A DNA stretch of 64,000 bases from positions 32,398,634-32,462,633 of the forward strand of contig CM076260.1 in NCBI GenBank assembly GCA_038380795.1, read 5' to 3'. Within the stretch, counting starts at the first letter, position 1; every line of letters begins with the position of its first letter. Shown in pieces: positions 1 through 12,400 of the stretch. The notes under the pieces are model-generated. The model had not been told where the DNA came from. It was given only the letters and a program-made list of their open reading frames with translations, and made no database searches. The DNA is from Pyrocephalus nanus (lineage: Eukaryota; Chordata; Aves; Passeriformes; Tyrannidae). The translations under genes and the position numbers were made by a program.

Positions 1-425
1 TTTGCTCAGAGCCCCATCCAACCTGGCCTTCAATACTTTCAGGATGAGGCATCCACAACTTCTCTGGGAAACCTGTTCCAGTGCCTCACTACCCTCACAG
101 CAAATAACTTCCTTCTAATAGCTAATCTAAACCTACTCTCTTTTAGTTTGGATCTACTCCCCCTTATCCTATTGCTATATGCACTTGTTAAAAGTCCCTC
201 TCTGTCCTTCTTGTAGGCCCCCCTCAGGTACTGCAAGGGAATAATTAGGTCACTTTGAAGTTGCCTTTTTTCCAGGCTGAACAAACCCAATTCTCTCAGA
301 CTTTCCTCATATGAGAAGTGCTCCATCTCTCTAACGATCTTGGTGACCCTCTGGACTCACTCTAGCAGGTCCATGTCTTTCTTGTTCTGAGGACCCCAGA
401 GCTGGATGCAGTACAGGAAAAAAGT
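1..425 (-). mobile_element. CR1 LINE fragment, 3' part of ORF2, cut by the window edge
   Basis: Read on the minus strand, this encodes the end of the CR1 reverse-transcriptase protein. The key block LRELGLFSLEKRQLQSDLI is followed by RLAIRRKLFAVRVVRHWNRFP, the standard CR1 C-terminal signature. An open frame of 95 codons survives at 39-326, so the copy is only moderately decayed. The sequence beyond codon 1 towards 425 continues the element with disruptions. Its 3' tail lies left of position 1. Confidence 0.9.
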
Positions 426-3200
426 ACTGCCTGGGAATGAAGGATGATCTTTTATGGCAGTAAAGAAGAGCTCAGCAGTGTCTACAAGCTGAAACAACAC
501 ACAATGGAGAAAATGCATGCCAGAAAATAAACTCCAAAAAACATTCTAGCAGTCTTTCCCACTGTGCTGTATGACAGACAAAACTGGGACAGATGGACCC
601 TTGGTCTCACCTACTGCGGTGTTCATTTTGTTTTCAACTGATGTGTGCTTCCCTCTTTTGTGTTACTTGTTACTTGATTTAGTAGATAGAGAGACCCAGG
701 TGAAATGTATTGATTGACAGTCTAAGGAATGATCTGTGGGACACTGGGATCATCTCTTTGGCTCAGTATTGACTTTAAACTGAACTAAACTCCCAGAGCA
801 TTCACACAGTATATCTGATCTGCTTTCCACAAATGAAATATAAGTAGCAAGGACAAGCTCATCTTCATGAATATCGGCAGAACAATTTTTAGCCCTGAGA
901 ACAAGTGTAGAAGTAATTACTTATGAGGAAGAGAGGGTTTCTTTGCATATGAAGAAACACCAGTGGCAGCATAGGTTTCATTGAATTTTGACATTATGTC
1001 AAAAACTCTGAGCAGTCTGAAGCATTTAAAGTATTATTCCTTGAAGACATTTAATAGCAAGAAATAGTGTTCTGAGAGGCACCTAAATGAACATTTCAAA
1101 TGAGGAAACAAAGAAGAAAGCATTTTTCTTTTTTTTACCTTTTATAGCACCTCACTTGCAATGACCATAATTGTGATTGAGAAGGTATTTAATTTCTATT
1201 ATGATATTTAGATGTTTAAGAACATGATCTGTTGTGCTAATATTGTTCATGTTTGTTCACTACTCAACTATGAATTATTATCAAAGTGTAGTAAAAATCT
1301 AGTCTGGCTGTTTCTGAGTTATGGAATATGAGCAGACTTCTAAATAGTTTGAAAAATGTTTAGGTTGCCCTTTTACACTCCAATTCATGTAAATTTTAGC
1401 TTGACATATACCTGCCTTTGGCATGTTTGAAGAAATCTGCTTTTGAAATTACCAAGTTAAGCATCTTAGAACTTTCTAGCTCAATCACAGCTGTGCCATA
1501 TCGCATATTTATTGACAACTACATTTTCTCTTGAGAGAAATATGTTCATATGTGCATGGCTCTCAATTTAATCATGCACATACCTGTGTGTAGGATATGG
1601 CAATAAAGCATAAATAAAATAGTACAGTTGAAGAAGAAAAGAAAATGATAATAGCTATTGGAAAACAACTTCCCTCCAAATGCAAGGTGCATGGGAATAC
1701 AAGAGGATCACCTCCATAGACTCATTTCTTGATCCTTCGATTCTCACAGGTCAGTGCAGAGCAAAACTTCTGAATAAATTTCAATTTAACTTTCTTACAG
1801 ACCTTAAGGAAATTATACACATATAGCACATATAGCAAGTACCACATGTACTCCACAGGGCTCATATTTCTTTATTCTTGGCTATGAATTATCCAAGTAA
1901 CCTACACAAGAATTTCACTCTGCCAACTTGCTGCTTTTTATTTCATTGTTTCCCAAATTCTTCAGACATCAAGTTATACAGTTAATCGAGCTTATAGTAG
2001 AGAGCAAATGAATGTTATAGCTGAAATAAAGAACTGTGCATTTATTTTACATAACATAACTGAAAGATCAAACAGTGAATTACTTCAACAAAACTCTAGA
2101 ATTTAGTTAGAACTAAACTAAACAGAATTAAGTTAAAAGTGAATTTAGTTAATTTTATGAACTATGCTTATACAGTAGTTTTCATGGATTTAAATGAAGT
2201 GTCCTTCCCTCTAACAAGGGTTTTAGTGATGTAAGTCATGACAACTATGTGTAGTTCCCAAATTGCATATATAATAAAATTTACATTCACTTTCATTGCA
2301 GGCAATTCCTTCTAGTAATTTGTTTTCGTAATAATTACAGGGTTGGCAATCCTGGTTGGGTTTTGTGGGGTGGATTTTTGTTGTTGTTGGATTTTTTTTA
2401 AAATATTATTTTCTTCTGATGTTTTCTACTCATTCAGCAGAAACACAACTAAAGTTGTCCAGGACACATTTTGGCAGATGGGTGATTGCCTCTTAAATCC
2501 TCCTATGAAATGGGTATTTCTGGAAACTTACGGGCACATGCAATTCTGTCCCCTTAAAATATGCACAGCCCAGCATTTGTGGTTCTAATCTGCAACCTGA
2601 GGCACACATACAGACCTTCGGATTTCTGGACAGCTGCATCAGGACATCACTTGTACGGATTGATTTGAATTTTAAATTGTATCATTTGAGTCACACCATG
2701 CAACTTTTAAATGGCATCTTCATTTGTATCCACTGGTGCTCACATTCGTACATCACCACTATTTTATTTCAGGCATGGGAACCCTGGTAATGTGACCCTC
2801 TCCTGCTGTAAGCAGATGCTCTTCTCTGCAGCAGCAGCCCAGCTACTGGAAGAAAAGATTTATGGCAGGTCCACTGCCCTTCCCTGATGGACTCCAGGAG
2901 TCACAGGAAGCAGAGTATTGATTGGAGCTTCTTTGATCTTTTAAAATTATCTTCAACCCTTCATCTGTAAAGCTGAGTAACCATGGACCTAGGATATGTG
3001 ATGGGATTTTTGTCAGGGAAGGAAAGTTGGATGCAGAGGAAACAAAGTTTTATCTTTGGAAGCCAGTTGTTAGAGTTAAAATATATTATTCAGGTAACAA
3101 AAAATTACTTTCTCTGCCTCTTTACCACAACCTGGTCACTTTGTCACTTTGTTTCTAGCTATGTGTCTGTCTGTCTATCCTATCCATCTGTCTAAATGCA

Positions 3201-3241
3201 TGTATATATATTTATATATATATATATTTATATATATATAT
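3201..3241. repeat. (TA)n microsatellite
   Basis: A run of TA dinucleotides is interrupted twice by TTTA. It is preceded by a short TCTG/TATC-rich stretch (3165-3192). Confidence 0.95.
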
Positions 3242-4354
3242 GACCTATTCTATTTACACTGCATATGGCATTAGAAATTTGTTTTACTAGTCTAAAATAT
3301 TTAAGTTTTTTTGAGGAGTGTTTTTTCATTCTCCAGTATTCTTTACATACTTGCTAGATACAAGGAACTCTGGGCTCCAAGAATCTACGTTTTTAATAAT
3401 TTAACCTGAAGCCTACATTTCACACCAGGAAAAATGTATGAATTAATGGTTTAAGCTTGTTAAACTCAGTGGGACATATTAGAGCAAACTGACAAAACTC
3501 CTTTTAAGTGAATGAAAGGGTGACAGTTTACACAGATGAGCAGATGGCCCTCCCTCTCCTCACCTACAAGAGCAGTACAGTACGGCTGTTTTGAGGGTAG
3601 AAGTTAGCATAACTTTGAATATCAAACTGGACTGCATAGTCTATAAGAGCAGACTTATTAAGCACTAGCTATGTGTGCAGACAGCCTGACATGCCAGTGC
3701 ATGACCCGGATAGTGCCACAATATAGCACAGGCCCATAAAACAACATCCATGTTGCTATGCAGTGCAAAGACTGGATTTTTTTTGTAGGAGATTTCTCAG
3801 TACTACTGCCAAGGACCCTGGGAAGGATGAAACTGAATAAGGCAAGTGTCAAGCAAGTTGATTCTTGAATGGGTCAAAATTCTTACCCATGGATAAGACT
3901 GCCAGATCATATGCAATTTTCCACAGCATAGATTAAGAGTGTGCATGTCCACATATAGGTCACAACCCACAAAACCTCTCCTGACTTTAGGTCTGGAATA
4001 GTAAAAACTTTACAAAATACAGGTTGTAGCTACTCTAACCAGCTTCTGTCCAATAACCCAGTGGTCAGAGGGCTCACCCACAATGTGGCAAATTGGCTCC
4101 CCTTTCTTCCAAGTCAGCGTTCAAGCCCACTTCTCTCACCTTGTAGCCCAATTCACCAGGTTACAGTCTATCTTCAGGTGGCTGGGGAGAAGGTCAGAGC
4201 AGAACAGTCCAAGTTGGCTATGATTTGGTTTGGTTTGAAGGAACTTCTGGAGGATGTCTAGTCAGTCCTATGTTCCACTTCAAGTAGGACTATCATCAAG
4301 ACCCACACTGCTATTACAGCTCTTCCATCAAAGGAATGAGTCTTTGGCTGAGAC

Positions 4355-4468
4355 AGCATAGAATCATAAAGATTGGAAAAGACTTCTAAGAGCCTTGAGT
4401 CCAAATATTAACCCAACACTTCCAACTTCAACACTAAACCATGTCTCAAGGTACCATATCTACACATT
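4355..4468 (-). mobile_element. CR1 LINE 3'-end fragment
   Basis: On the plus strand this begins ATAGAATCATAAAGATTGGAAAAG, the reverse complement of the CR1 3' tail. It continues through the CCAA...CACTAAACCATGTC block typical of the CR1 3' untranslated region. It is short and 5'-truncated, as most CR1 insertions are. Confidence 0.8.
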
Positions 4469-6854
4469 ATGTGATATCATACATAACATCTCACTTAAAG
4501 GTAATTTGGTTTCTTATCTGAAAATAGGGCAAATTTTAGTCTGAAGAAAAATACCTGGTGCCTGAATCAGGGAAACAAAACTGGAGCCCTTATCTTCCTG
4601 CCAGGTAATTGCTCTTTCACCATAATAAAGCTCCCTGTAGCCTAAAGTCTATTTAATTCCATCCAAAGCTGATAATTTTTTGCAAAAGTAATCAAGACAA
4701 ACCTCTTCCAGAACACCACTGTGATTGCTGGGTGCAATGTTCCTGTAGGGAAAAAAGGTGCAAACTTCCCCCTGGAATAGAATTTACTCTGTGTCCTTCA
4801 GGCTCTGAACTGGTTAGACAGGTGAGGAGCTAGAAGCAATAGCACAACCACTGTGCCTCAAGCGGGCATCTGGCATTTTTAGTGCATGAAGGTGAGTGAG
4901 TATGTTACAAGAAATTAAACTCATTTCATCAAAACTTACACCTGACCCAGCTGAGTCAATAGAAATAAATGGACATTGTAACCCATGATTCAGCTGACAC
5001 ACAATTCTTGCACAGAGGAATGCAAATCAAAATGTCTCGGGATTAAATCTGAAGAATGTGGATATTTTAATGCACTCTATTTCCTATATGATAAGGCAGT
5101 TAGGGAGAGCTGCTCAGATGTTCTTTGATTAAAGTTCTGTGTATAGAAGTGTAACCTGAATTTTCTATATACTAAGTTAGCTATTTCATAGCAATTACCT
5201 GTTCATCTTTCTACTTATTTAAAAACTTCATGAAGAAAGCCTTGTGGAACTACAATAAAAAGTACTAAATTGAATGAAAACTCTATCTCCTTGATCTAAG
5301 TTTTCTTTCTTCTCAGACATCTGTTGACCTATACAGGGAAACATCTCACAACACTGTTTTGTTACTCTTAGATAAATGATGAAATGTAAATGTAGAAAAT
5401 TATGTGCTATATTGTCACAATAATCTTAAACATCATTCTGATTACTTGCTTTTACCCTTTTTCTTATGTGGTGGTGTGGGAATCTTTTTGTATTGATTTC
5501 CAGATGGTGAAATTCTTCAAGGGAAAGGTTTTATCTTTCTTTAGTGTATTCTGTAAAGAAAGGAATGGAAACTGTTGTTAATAATTTTATGTAAGTGATA
5601 ACATTTAAATCAAGTACTGTAAAGTACCTATTCATAACTGATGCATATTGCCTCTTAATGGTAGCAAGTTTTTATAATTTTCCTGTTCTCATATTATGTC
5701 TAACTTTTTATATTGCTTTTGTACCTCGAGGTTTTGATTGCATCAGACACTGAAGTGTGATCCTTTTTTCCTGATGGTAATACTTTGTTTCTGAACAGAA
5801 ACAAAGAATTGTCTATCTCCCTCAACATTCTAAATCAGATGACTTGTTTAGAATTGCAGATTATGCTCAAAGGGGCTGCTTGAGCCATACTGGTGTCATC
5901 AGAATTACACACAAAATAGAGCCATCATGAACACATTATAATCTGTTTTGAAAAGAGCATGATGCTGAGTAATGAAGAATCATGATGCCAAAAATTTTTA
6001 TTTTTAATTAAATATAGCCCTGTAACACAGGGAAAAAAGTTCAAATGAGAAGACATTGATGCTCCTGCTCATGATTTTCATGTGCTCTTCTCAAGACACT
6101 GTATTTCTCGCCCCACATCAGATAAACAAAATTGCAACTACAGTAGTTGAGACAGTATATTTTATATGTGTTTTCAGACACTTTCAGCTCTCAGGTAAGT
6201 AAACATGCATTAAAATACAAAGATGTCTTATAAATTCTGACAGACTGTAGTTCTCCAAATGAAAAAATATTCTTTCATGCTCAAACTGGTATTGATACAG
6301 AAGGCATCCAGTAAGAGCAGGGAGTGCATGTCTGACAGTAATGTAATCCATTTACTTTTAACAGCTCATTGAAGCCTGTGTTTTTGGAGTTTGTTCTCAG
6401 TTGACCACTCAGTTGTCTGAAATTATTCAGCACGTGGATTGGTTAAATACTGAGAATTCATGATCTCTGATGTGATTAAACACCTGCACTGCTTTTATGT
6501 TCAATTATTAATAAAACCAGCTAATTATTTTGTATGACCTTTTGCCACAAAGATATCTTTTGACTCTTCTTGAGATCAAAAGACAGCTTCAGAAACAGAG
6601 ATCAAAAGAATTTATGTGCTACTAGTAGAATCAGCTTCCTTCATGAACTGCAAACAGCTTATTTCAAACTGAAGCTTTATTTCACTGTTGTTTCAATTGA
6701 GATGACATACAGTGTTAATCACCCCAAGTTTAGATATAAAAATGGGAATAGTATCTTTATTGGATATAACATGAATTTGCACATGTGCACAAATAAATGT
6801 GCACAAACACATTGCTCATTTATTAAACAGTAATTGTAGGTTATGTTGTTTAGA

Positions 6855-7055
6855 CATCATGAAGAATTTCTTCCGTGAAAGGGTGCTCAGGCACTGGAAT
6901 GAGGTGGTGGAGTCACTGTCCCTGGAGGTGTTCAAGAAACAACTGGACGTGGCACTCAGTGCCATGGTCTAGTTAAGAGAGTGCTGATTGGTCAAAGGCT
7001 GGGCTCAATGACCTTGGAGGTCCTTTCCAACCTTAATGATTCTATGATTCTATGT
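6855..7055 (+). mobile_element. CR1 LINE 3' end with intact tail
   Basis: The copy starts in the last codons of ORF2 (GAAGAATTTCTTCCG..., followed by a HWN-like CACTGGAATGAGG). It runs through the untranslated region (CTCAATGACCTTGGAGGTCC) and ends in ATGATTCTATGATTCTATG, the diagnostic CR1 tail of tandem octamers. The length is about 200 bp, a typical 5'-truncated insertion. Confidence 0.9.
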
Positions 7056-8321
7056 AATCACTAGGAATACTCACTGCATAAAGTTAATACAAGTTCCATC
7101 ATTATTTTTTAAAAGTGTTCGTCAATAAAACAGGAGCACACATCTTGGTGATTCTGTAGTTGACTGTGTTCAGATTTTGCTGCTTTCAGATGAAAAGTCC
7201 TTAGAGTTGCTCTGTTATTGGCAGGAGGGGACACCAGCTTTTCTTTTACCTTGAAAATATTGGGATATTCAACTTATTTTAAAAACAAACCTAAAACCTG
7301 TAATAAGGTGTGCCTTGGTTGGTATTCTGAAAGTTGTACACAATAATTTTGTAAGTTTAAGGCACATTATTTTAACTACTACTAGCTACAAATAATTAAA
7401 AAAAAAAAAAAGACATGTCCATCTAAAACTAAATTTACATAGCTCTTTTTTTATTTATGCAGTTTAAGCACAAAATAATCAAGTGAAAAACATCCTCCCA
7501 GGTAGGTAATGGTAGAAGGCCTCAGGATTTTTAGGTGTCTCTCAGTAAGCTTACAATTGCAAGCAGGACAGGTACTCTCAGGAAAAGAAGAGCCACTTTC
7601 TTTTTTAGACCAGTAATAATGTTGCCTCTGTCTAAGTCCACTTTTTAGATTCACCTATCTGTATACAGACCATAGGTTTGCAGGTAAAATCACTGATGTC
7701 TCTGAATCTTTAACTCAGTCTCAGTGGGAAAGATTATATGAAAACATGGGCATTCCAATCTACAAAATGCCTGTCCACTTTGCAAAGTATCTGCATTACT
7801 TACATGCACAAAAGATGCACAGAAAATGATAAAGTGGAGCTGCTGCTATGCCACTGTAATAGACTAGAGAATGCTTTGTTATTTTTTTTCCCCCTGGGTT
7901 TCACTGAGAAATAAGTAGTGCTGTCAGAATGAAGAGAGTCTCTAAATTGTTCAGTCTAATTTATCATTTGAACTCTAAAATGAAAGTTCCAATGTGTTAA
8001 CAATTTTCAGTAGTTGGGAAGGTAAATTAAAAAAAAAATAGATACATTAGCTTAGAAGCTACATTGCCACTATGTATATTGTTTTGGAAAAAAAGAGCAC
8101 GATAAAAACAAAGCTGTTGAGATTATCCAAGAGCAAGAAATGGGGGTACGAATTTTAAAAGTATATATGGTTTGAAACATCTGAAAACTTCCATGTTTAG
8201 AAAGATTGATCCCCCTCTACTTAAAATCTTGACATACTGTGATGAGACTAACTGCACCTAATGCATCTTCATTACTTCCTTATATCTCCTCCTGTCCTCC
8301 CTCCTCAGCCTCCTCAATATT

Positions 8322-8347
8322 AGTAAATTAACTAGTGTTAATTTACT
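8322..8347. repeat. Perfect inverted repeat, 11-bp arms, 4-bp loop
   Basis: AGTAAATTAAC and GTTAATTTACT flank TAGT. The repeat sits in a low-complexity stretch where CCTCAGCC/CCTCAACATT units recur (about 8285-8395), just upstream of a CR1 copy. Confidence 0.9.
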
Positions 8348-8403
8348 CAGCCTCTTCAACAGTAGCATCCTCAACATTAGCCTCCTCAGCGCTAGTAAAA
8401 ATT

Positions 8404-8601
8404 TCTTAGGGCTGTCAAGCATTAAAACAGGCTGCCCAGGGAAGTGGTGGAGCCACCATTCCTGGAGGTATTTAAGATTGTAGATGTGTCACTTAGGCAC
8501 ATGGTTTAGTGGTGGACTTGGCAGTGCTGGGCTAATGGTTGAACTCAGTGATCCTAAAGGTCTTTCCCAGCTGAAATCATTCTCTGGTTCTATGACTCTG
8601 T
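8404..8601 (+). mobile_element. CR1 LINE 3' end
   Basis: The sequence has the CR1 order: CAGGCTGCCCAGGGAAGTGG, CCTGGAGGTATTTAAG, GGCACATGGTTTAGTGGTGG, TTGGCAGTGCTGGG, GATCCTAAAGGTCTTTCCC, then a degenerate TCTGGTTCTATGACTCTG tail. It lies about 280 bp upstream of the CpG island, in the same orientation as MEI4. Confidence 0.9.
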
Positions 8602-8884
8602 TTCTGGCCAAGGGGCCTTACCACAGCCTTTTCAGCACAGTTTGTGTAGAGAATATAATTTTACATACAAAGCTAATTTCTTGACTGGTGAGCTCCGATC
8701 ACAGTGTTTCAGCTAACAGGCAGCTTCCACATCCAGTGCACTGTTAAAGAAATGCTGTTCTGAAGTTTCATGATCTCATTTCCTCTTCAGATATCCAAAC
8801 ATGAGAAAAGTTTAAAGGGGCCTGTGTTGACCAGCAAAACACTTCGAGAGACCTTCGTGCAATTTGCAGCAGTACAGAGTTCTC

Positions 8885-9425
8885 AAGCGTGGGGGCTCTC
8901 TCAGGCGTGGCGGCCGATGGTGAGCGCTCACACCTGGCCCCTCAGCAGGCGAAGCCCAAGCGCCCGACCCGGGCCGGGCCCCCACCCTCCCCAGGGCCAC
9001 GCTGCCCAAAGCCTGCCCGCGGCTGCAGCCCCTCCTTCTCCGGCGGCACAAAGGCCCTTCACATGTCTCCCGCGGGGCTCCCTGGCTCCCTCCCCCACGT
9101 ACCTTCGCGACTGAGGCGGCCCCGGAGCGGGAGGCGAGGGAGGCTCTTCCAACACCCGCGGGAAACGCCCGTGTGTGGCCGAGATCAACGCGAGTGGGGC
9201 GCGGAGGGCCCGCACCGAGCAGCTCGCACCGCAGCACCTCAGGGCTGGCGCCGTGCCTGACCCCAGACCCCAGCAGGGACAGTGAGCTCCCGTCCCACTG
9301 CCCGGGCCGGGGGCGCTGCCCTCGCCATGGAGCCGGGGGCCGCGGCAGGTGGGTCGAGCCCGAGGCTCTCGGGGCTGCCCGAGGTGGAGGTGAGGGAGGG
9401 TGAGAGCAGGCTCCGGGATGGAGGC
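8885..9425. promoter_or_regulatory. MEI4: CpG-island promoter of MEI4
   Basis: This roughly 540-bp stretch is strikingly GC- and CpG-rich inside an AT-rich window and is the only such block. It covers the predicted MEI4 start codon. No TATA box is evident, as expected of a CpG-island promoter. A GCGGGAAA site at 9158-9165 matches the E2F/E2F6 consensus; E2F6 and its partners are known to silence many meiotic genes in somatic cells through CpG-island promoters. On the minus strand a good splice-donor consensus (AAG|GTACGT, donor bases at 9097-9102) could mark a divergent transcript. The transcription start cannot be placed from sequence alone. The long open frames in this island on both strands are a by-product of GC richness, which makes stop codons rare. 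Confidence 0.8.
9327..9348 (+). CDS. MEI4: MEI4 coding exon 1 (start codon exon)
   Basis: This tiny coding exon encodes Met-Glu-Pro-Gly-Ala-Ala-Ala plus the first base of codon 8. The start sits in a good Kozak setting (GCC before ATG, G after it) inside a CpG island. The exon ends at a GCAG|GTGGGT donor. The single leftover G joins TA at the start of the next exon to make GTA (Val), keeping the MEI4 frame open. The case for this start is mainly elimination: the 306 residues encoded by the three downstream exons contain no methionine, so translation must begin upstream, and this ATG has the right phase, context and promoter setting. The resulting N-terminus is about 13 residues longer than the human protein before the shared Trp-Tyr-Leu block. 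An unseen extra exon in the 7.2-kb intron is the main alternative. Confidence 0.72.
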
Positions 9426-12400
9426 AGCAGCCTGGGGGCTGCCTGGGACACCCCCTGGCACTCCTGGTTCCTCTGGGACAGTCGCCTGGTTCTCCTTGAG
9501 GAAGGTCTCGCGTGGCAAGCCTCAGGTGTTGGAGGAGCGGTTTCCTGAGGAAAGGCTGAGTTTATTTGGAAGGAAACGGAAGGCTTCCCATGAAAGTTGC
9601 ACTGCTTTGGTTATTGATAATGAAGAATATCAGCTATGAGTGTCTTTTCTCAATATTTGTTCAGATTCCTAGTTTCCTGATACAAGTCTGAAGGGTTTTT
9701 TTCATGTTCATTTCACCCAAATCACAAGTAAGAACACTGCATTGTTGTGTACTGGATAGATTCTGGGATTCAATTAGTGGTGTTAGTGTTCTGCGTGTTA
9801 AAAAAAGGTTGCATAAATATCCAGGTATGACAGAATAGTAAATATTTATCAAAGTTACCACTATTTTTACCTGAAACTGAATATTTCTAATGTCAGTGAA
9901 TTGAAATGATTGAGTCTGATCACCCTGTCCTCGTGTTTTACCTTGCACCTGTCTGCTATTTTGTTTGTGCATTCAAAATGTTCATATGTTCACAAGGTTA
10001 TTCTTTCAGACTTTTTCCCATGATCTTTGGCTTTTCTTCTAGAATGCTTTTATTCCTAGAGATGTTCAAAAGATCTAGAATTAAAATCTTCTTTTAAAAA
10101 GTACTGGTTTCAGCCTTGCAGAATTTCTCCTGTTAGTTGGGCACTTAAATAGTTTTTTGAAGGTCTCAGCTTTAGCTGGGGTGCAGCAGCTCATCTCACT
10201 GCAGTTGGCTGTCCATGGTACATGTGGTGTGCATCTGATTGAGTCATCTTAACGCTGTGTAGTCTGTGAAGGGAAATAAATGGTTCTGGGTCACGACTTA
10301 ACTTCACCACACAGTAGATGTACAAATCACTTGGCTTATTTTTAACGTTTGAAATCTCTGTTTCTGCCCATTGATAGTAAAGGAAGTCTAGGCAGCTGTA
10401 ACCTTCTAAATTTTAGATTTCTGTTAAGAGTTAAGAGGTGATGAATCCTACCTCTAAAATGTTACTGAAATCCTGAGGGATTATGCTTATGTTCTTAAAT
10501 TTTCTGAAATGGGGAATGTTAATAGGCTCTAAAAAATTTTTCAACTCATTCATTGTGTTTGGTTTTGGAGAATTTGCAAAACTTTTAGAAACTCAAATTA
10601 ATCAGAAGTTAAATAGTTTGAAGAAAAAAAATCATGCTACATTTTAATCAAGTTTTCTTGTGCTTTTGACATAAATTATTTTAAGTATTTATTATTTTCA
10701 ATATTATTTCAGCATTTTGAGCCATTAAAAAATATGCTGCAGTTACTGTTTAGACTTGCTTTAGGAAAAGCAAGTTCTTTACTCAGTAAATACGTCCACA
10801 TTACATAACTTGGTGTTATGAGTATAGGTTGTTTAAAACACAACTAACCACAGCTGTGGTTTAATATACATTTTTACAATAAAAGTTGCATAATTGGAAC
10901 ACAAGGCATATTTTGGTTCATCTTGATTATGCAGCTGTCCCATTATCATTGTTTATTATATACATGGATGACAGTATTATGCTAGACATACCAATTAAAT
11001 CAAGTTTATTTTATTGTTGCTTAATGTTATGGCCTTATGTGTCTGCAGCTCAGCCCAGTTCCACTGGAGCACTTCTAGAGTTTTTATTGCTCCATCATAG
11101 TGAGTCAATATCTTGGTTTCTATTGTATAAAGCAGAATGAGGTTACAGAGATGTGGGTAATTTTTTCACCTTTATTTGCACTCTGTAATTGACAGGCAAG
11201 TTAAGGTAAAAATCATGGCAACAAATCAATTTTTCTTTTTATGTTTGTACCTTTAAGGACAGATCATATGCTTAAATTTAGAAGGAAAAGCAATTTATTT
11301 TTTTTTTTTATATTTAAGACTATCTGAAGATTTTTAGTTGTGTAGTAGTGATGAATGGCAATTTGTTTCTGTCCTGACAAATCCCCTTCTTTTCAAATGT
11401 GAAGAAAACTGAGCACCTGAATGGCCTGGAAGTTAAATGAGTTACAGTCCATTTCATGTCTTATACTATTAATTTTTTTAATTATTTTTAAAATTCAGAT
11501 TATAGTGATCTGTGCAACAAGTAAGTGTCCTGTTGTAAGCAATAAGGTTTTGTTGATAACATTTGCAGCAGTTTCTTCCATTATTTGCCATGAATTTCAT
11601 GGGCAAACTTAGAAATCATGCCTATGATCTGCAATTCTTTGACATTAATGAGTATTACTCAAATGTTTAATTATTTCAAACAAGTTTAGGTTTTAGGTTT
11701 ATGTTGAGGGAGCTTATAATTTTAAATCACAGTATAATTTAGCCATCTCCCCCCCATTTCTTTGCGATTTGCCTGTTTCCAACGTCAGTCAGAAAACTGT
11801 GTATACAACTCAGAAAGGTAAATTGTCTAAAATTCACCTGCCTTACCCATAAAGACCCCTAAAAGACTTCTGAAAAGCTCTAGAGCTGAGGATTCATCTG
11901 TGCAAACTGAATAGCTCATCCTTTGATGTCTTAGTGCAGCACATATTGTGGTTTCTCAAGGTAGAGAAACCCAGAACTGGCTGAGGAACTCCAGTGGACT
12001 TGGGCCCAGGAGCTGGGGGAGGCTCATCCCAAGATCACTGGGGTTTTCTTCAGGAAGCAGTCCATTTTGATCTGACTGCAAACTCAACTGCACCTTTTTC
12101 TAGGTTAATCGTTTTTGGGAGACCAATTGCTCTATTTCACATGTGTTAATGCAAAGAATAATGAAGGGATCATCCCTGCACTTCAGTTAAAGAGAGAAAA
12201 TTATGGTTATCCCTGTCAGCCTGTTGTTGATTTTAGTGCATTCTGGCACAGGGTAAAAAAAAAAAAAAGTGCACTCAAGGGCTGAGTTGTTCAGTTGTTT
12301 GTAGTTAACAGTGGAGAAAAAAAGAAGAAACATTAAGAGGCAGAAAATTATCTTCTGACAGCTGAGAGAGTGGAGAGTGCTGGGGGAGGAGTGGATGCCT

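Larger units (their letters stand above)
426..8884. other. Upstream intergenic region
   Basis: I see no gene in this AT-rich stretch. Open frames are short (at most about 87 codons) and show no recognisable protein features. It contains three CR1 3'-end fragments (near 4.35, 6.85 and 8.4 kb), an AT microsatellite at 3.2 kb, and a short inverted repeat at 8322-8347. The remainder appears to be unique non-coding DNA; conserved enhancers could be present but cannot be recognised without alignment. Confidence 0.7.

Noticed and set aside
8770..9639. Several long overlapping open frames on both strands of the CpG island (up to 196 codons)
   Set aside because: Stop codons are rare in GC-rich DNA. 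The products are Pro/Arg/Gly/Ala-rich with no domain, and they overlap one another in all frames. Only the 22-nt MEI4 start exon is supported.
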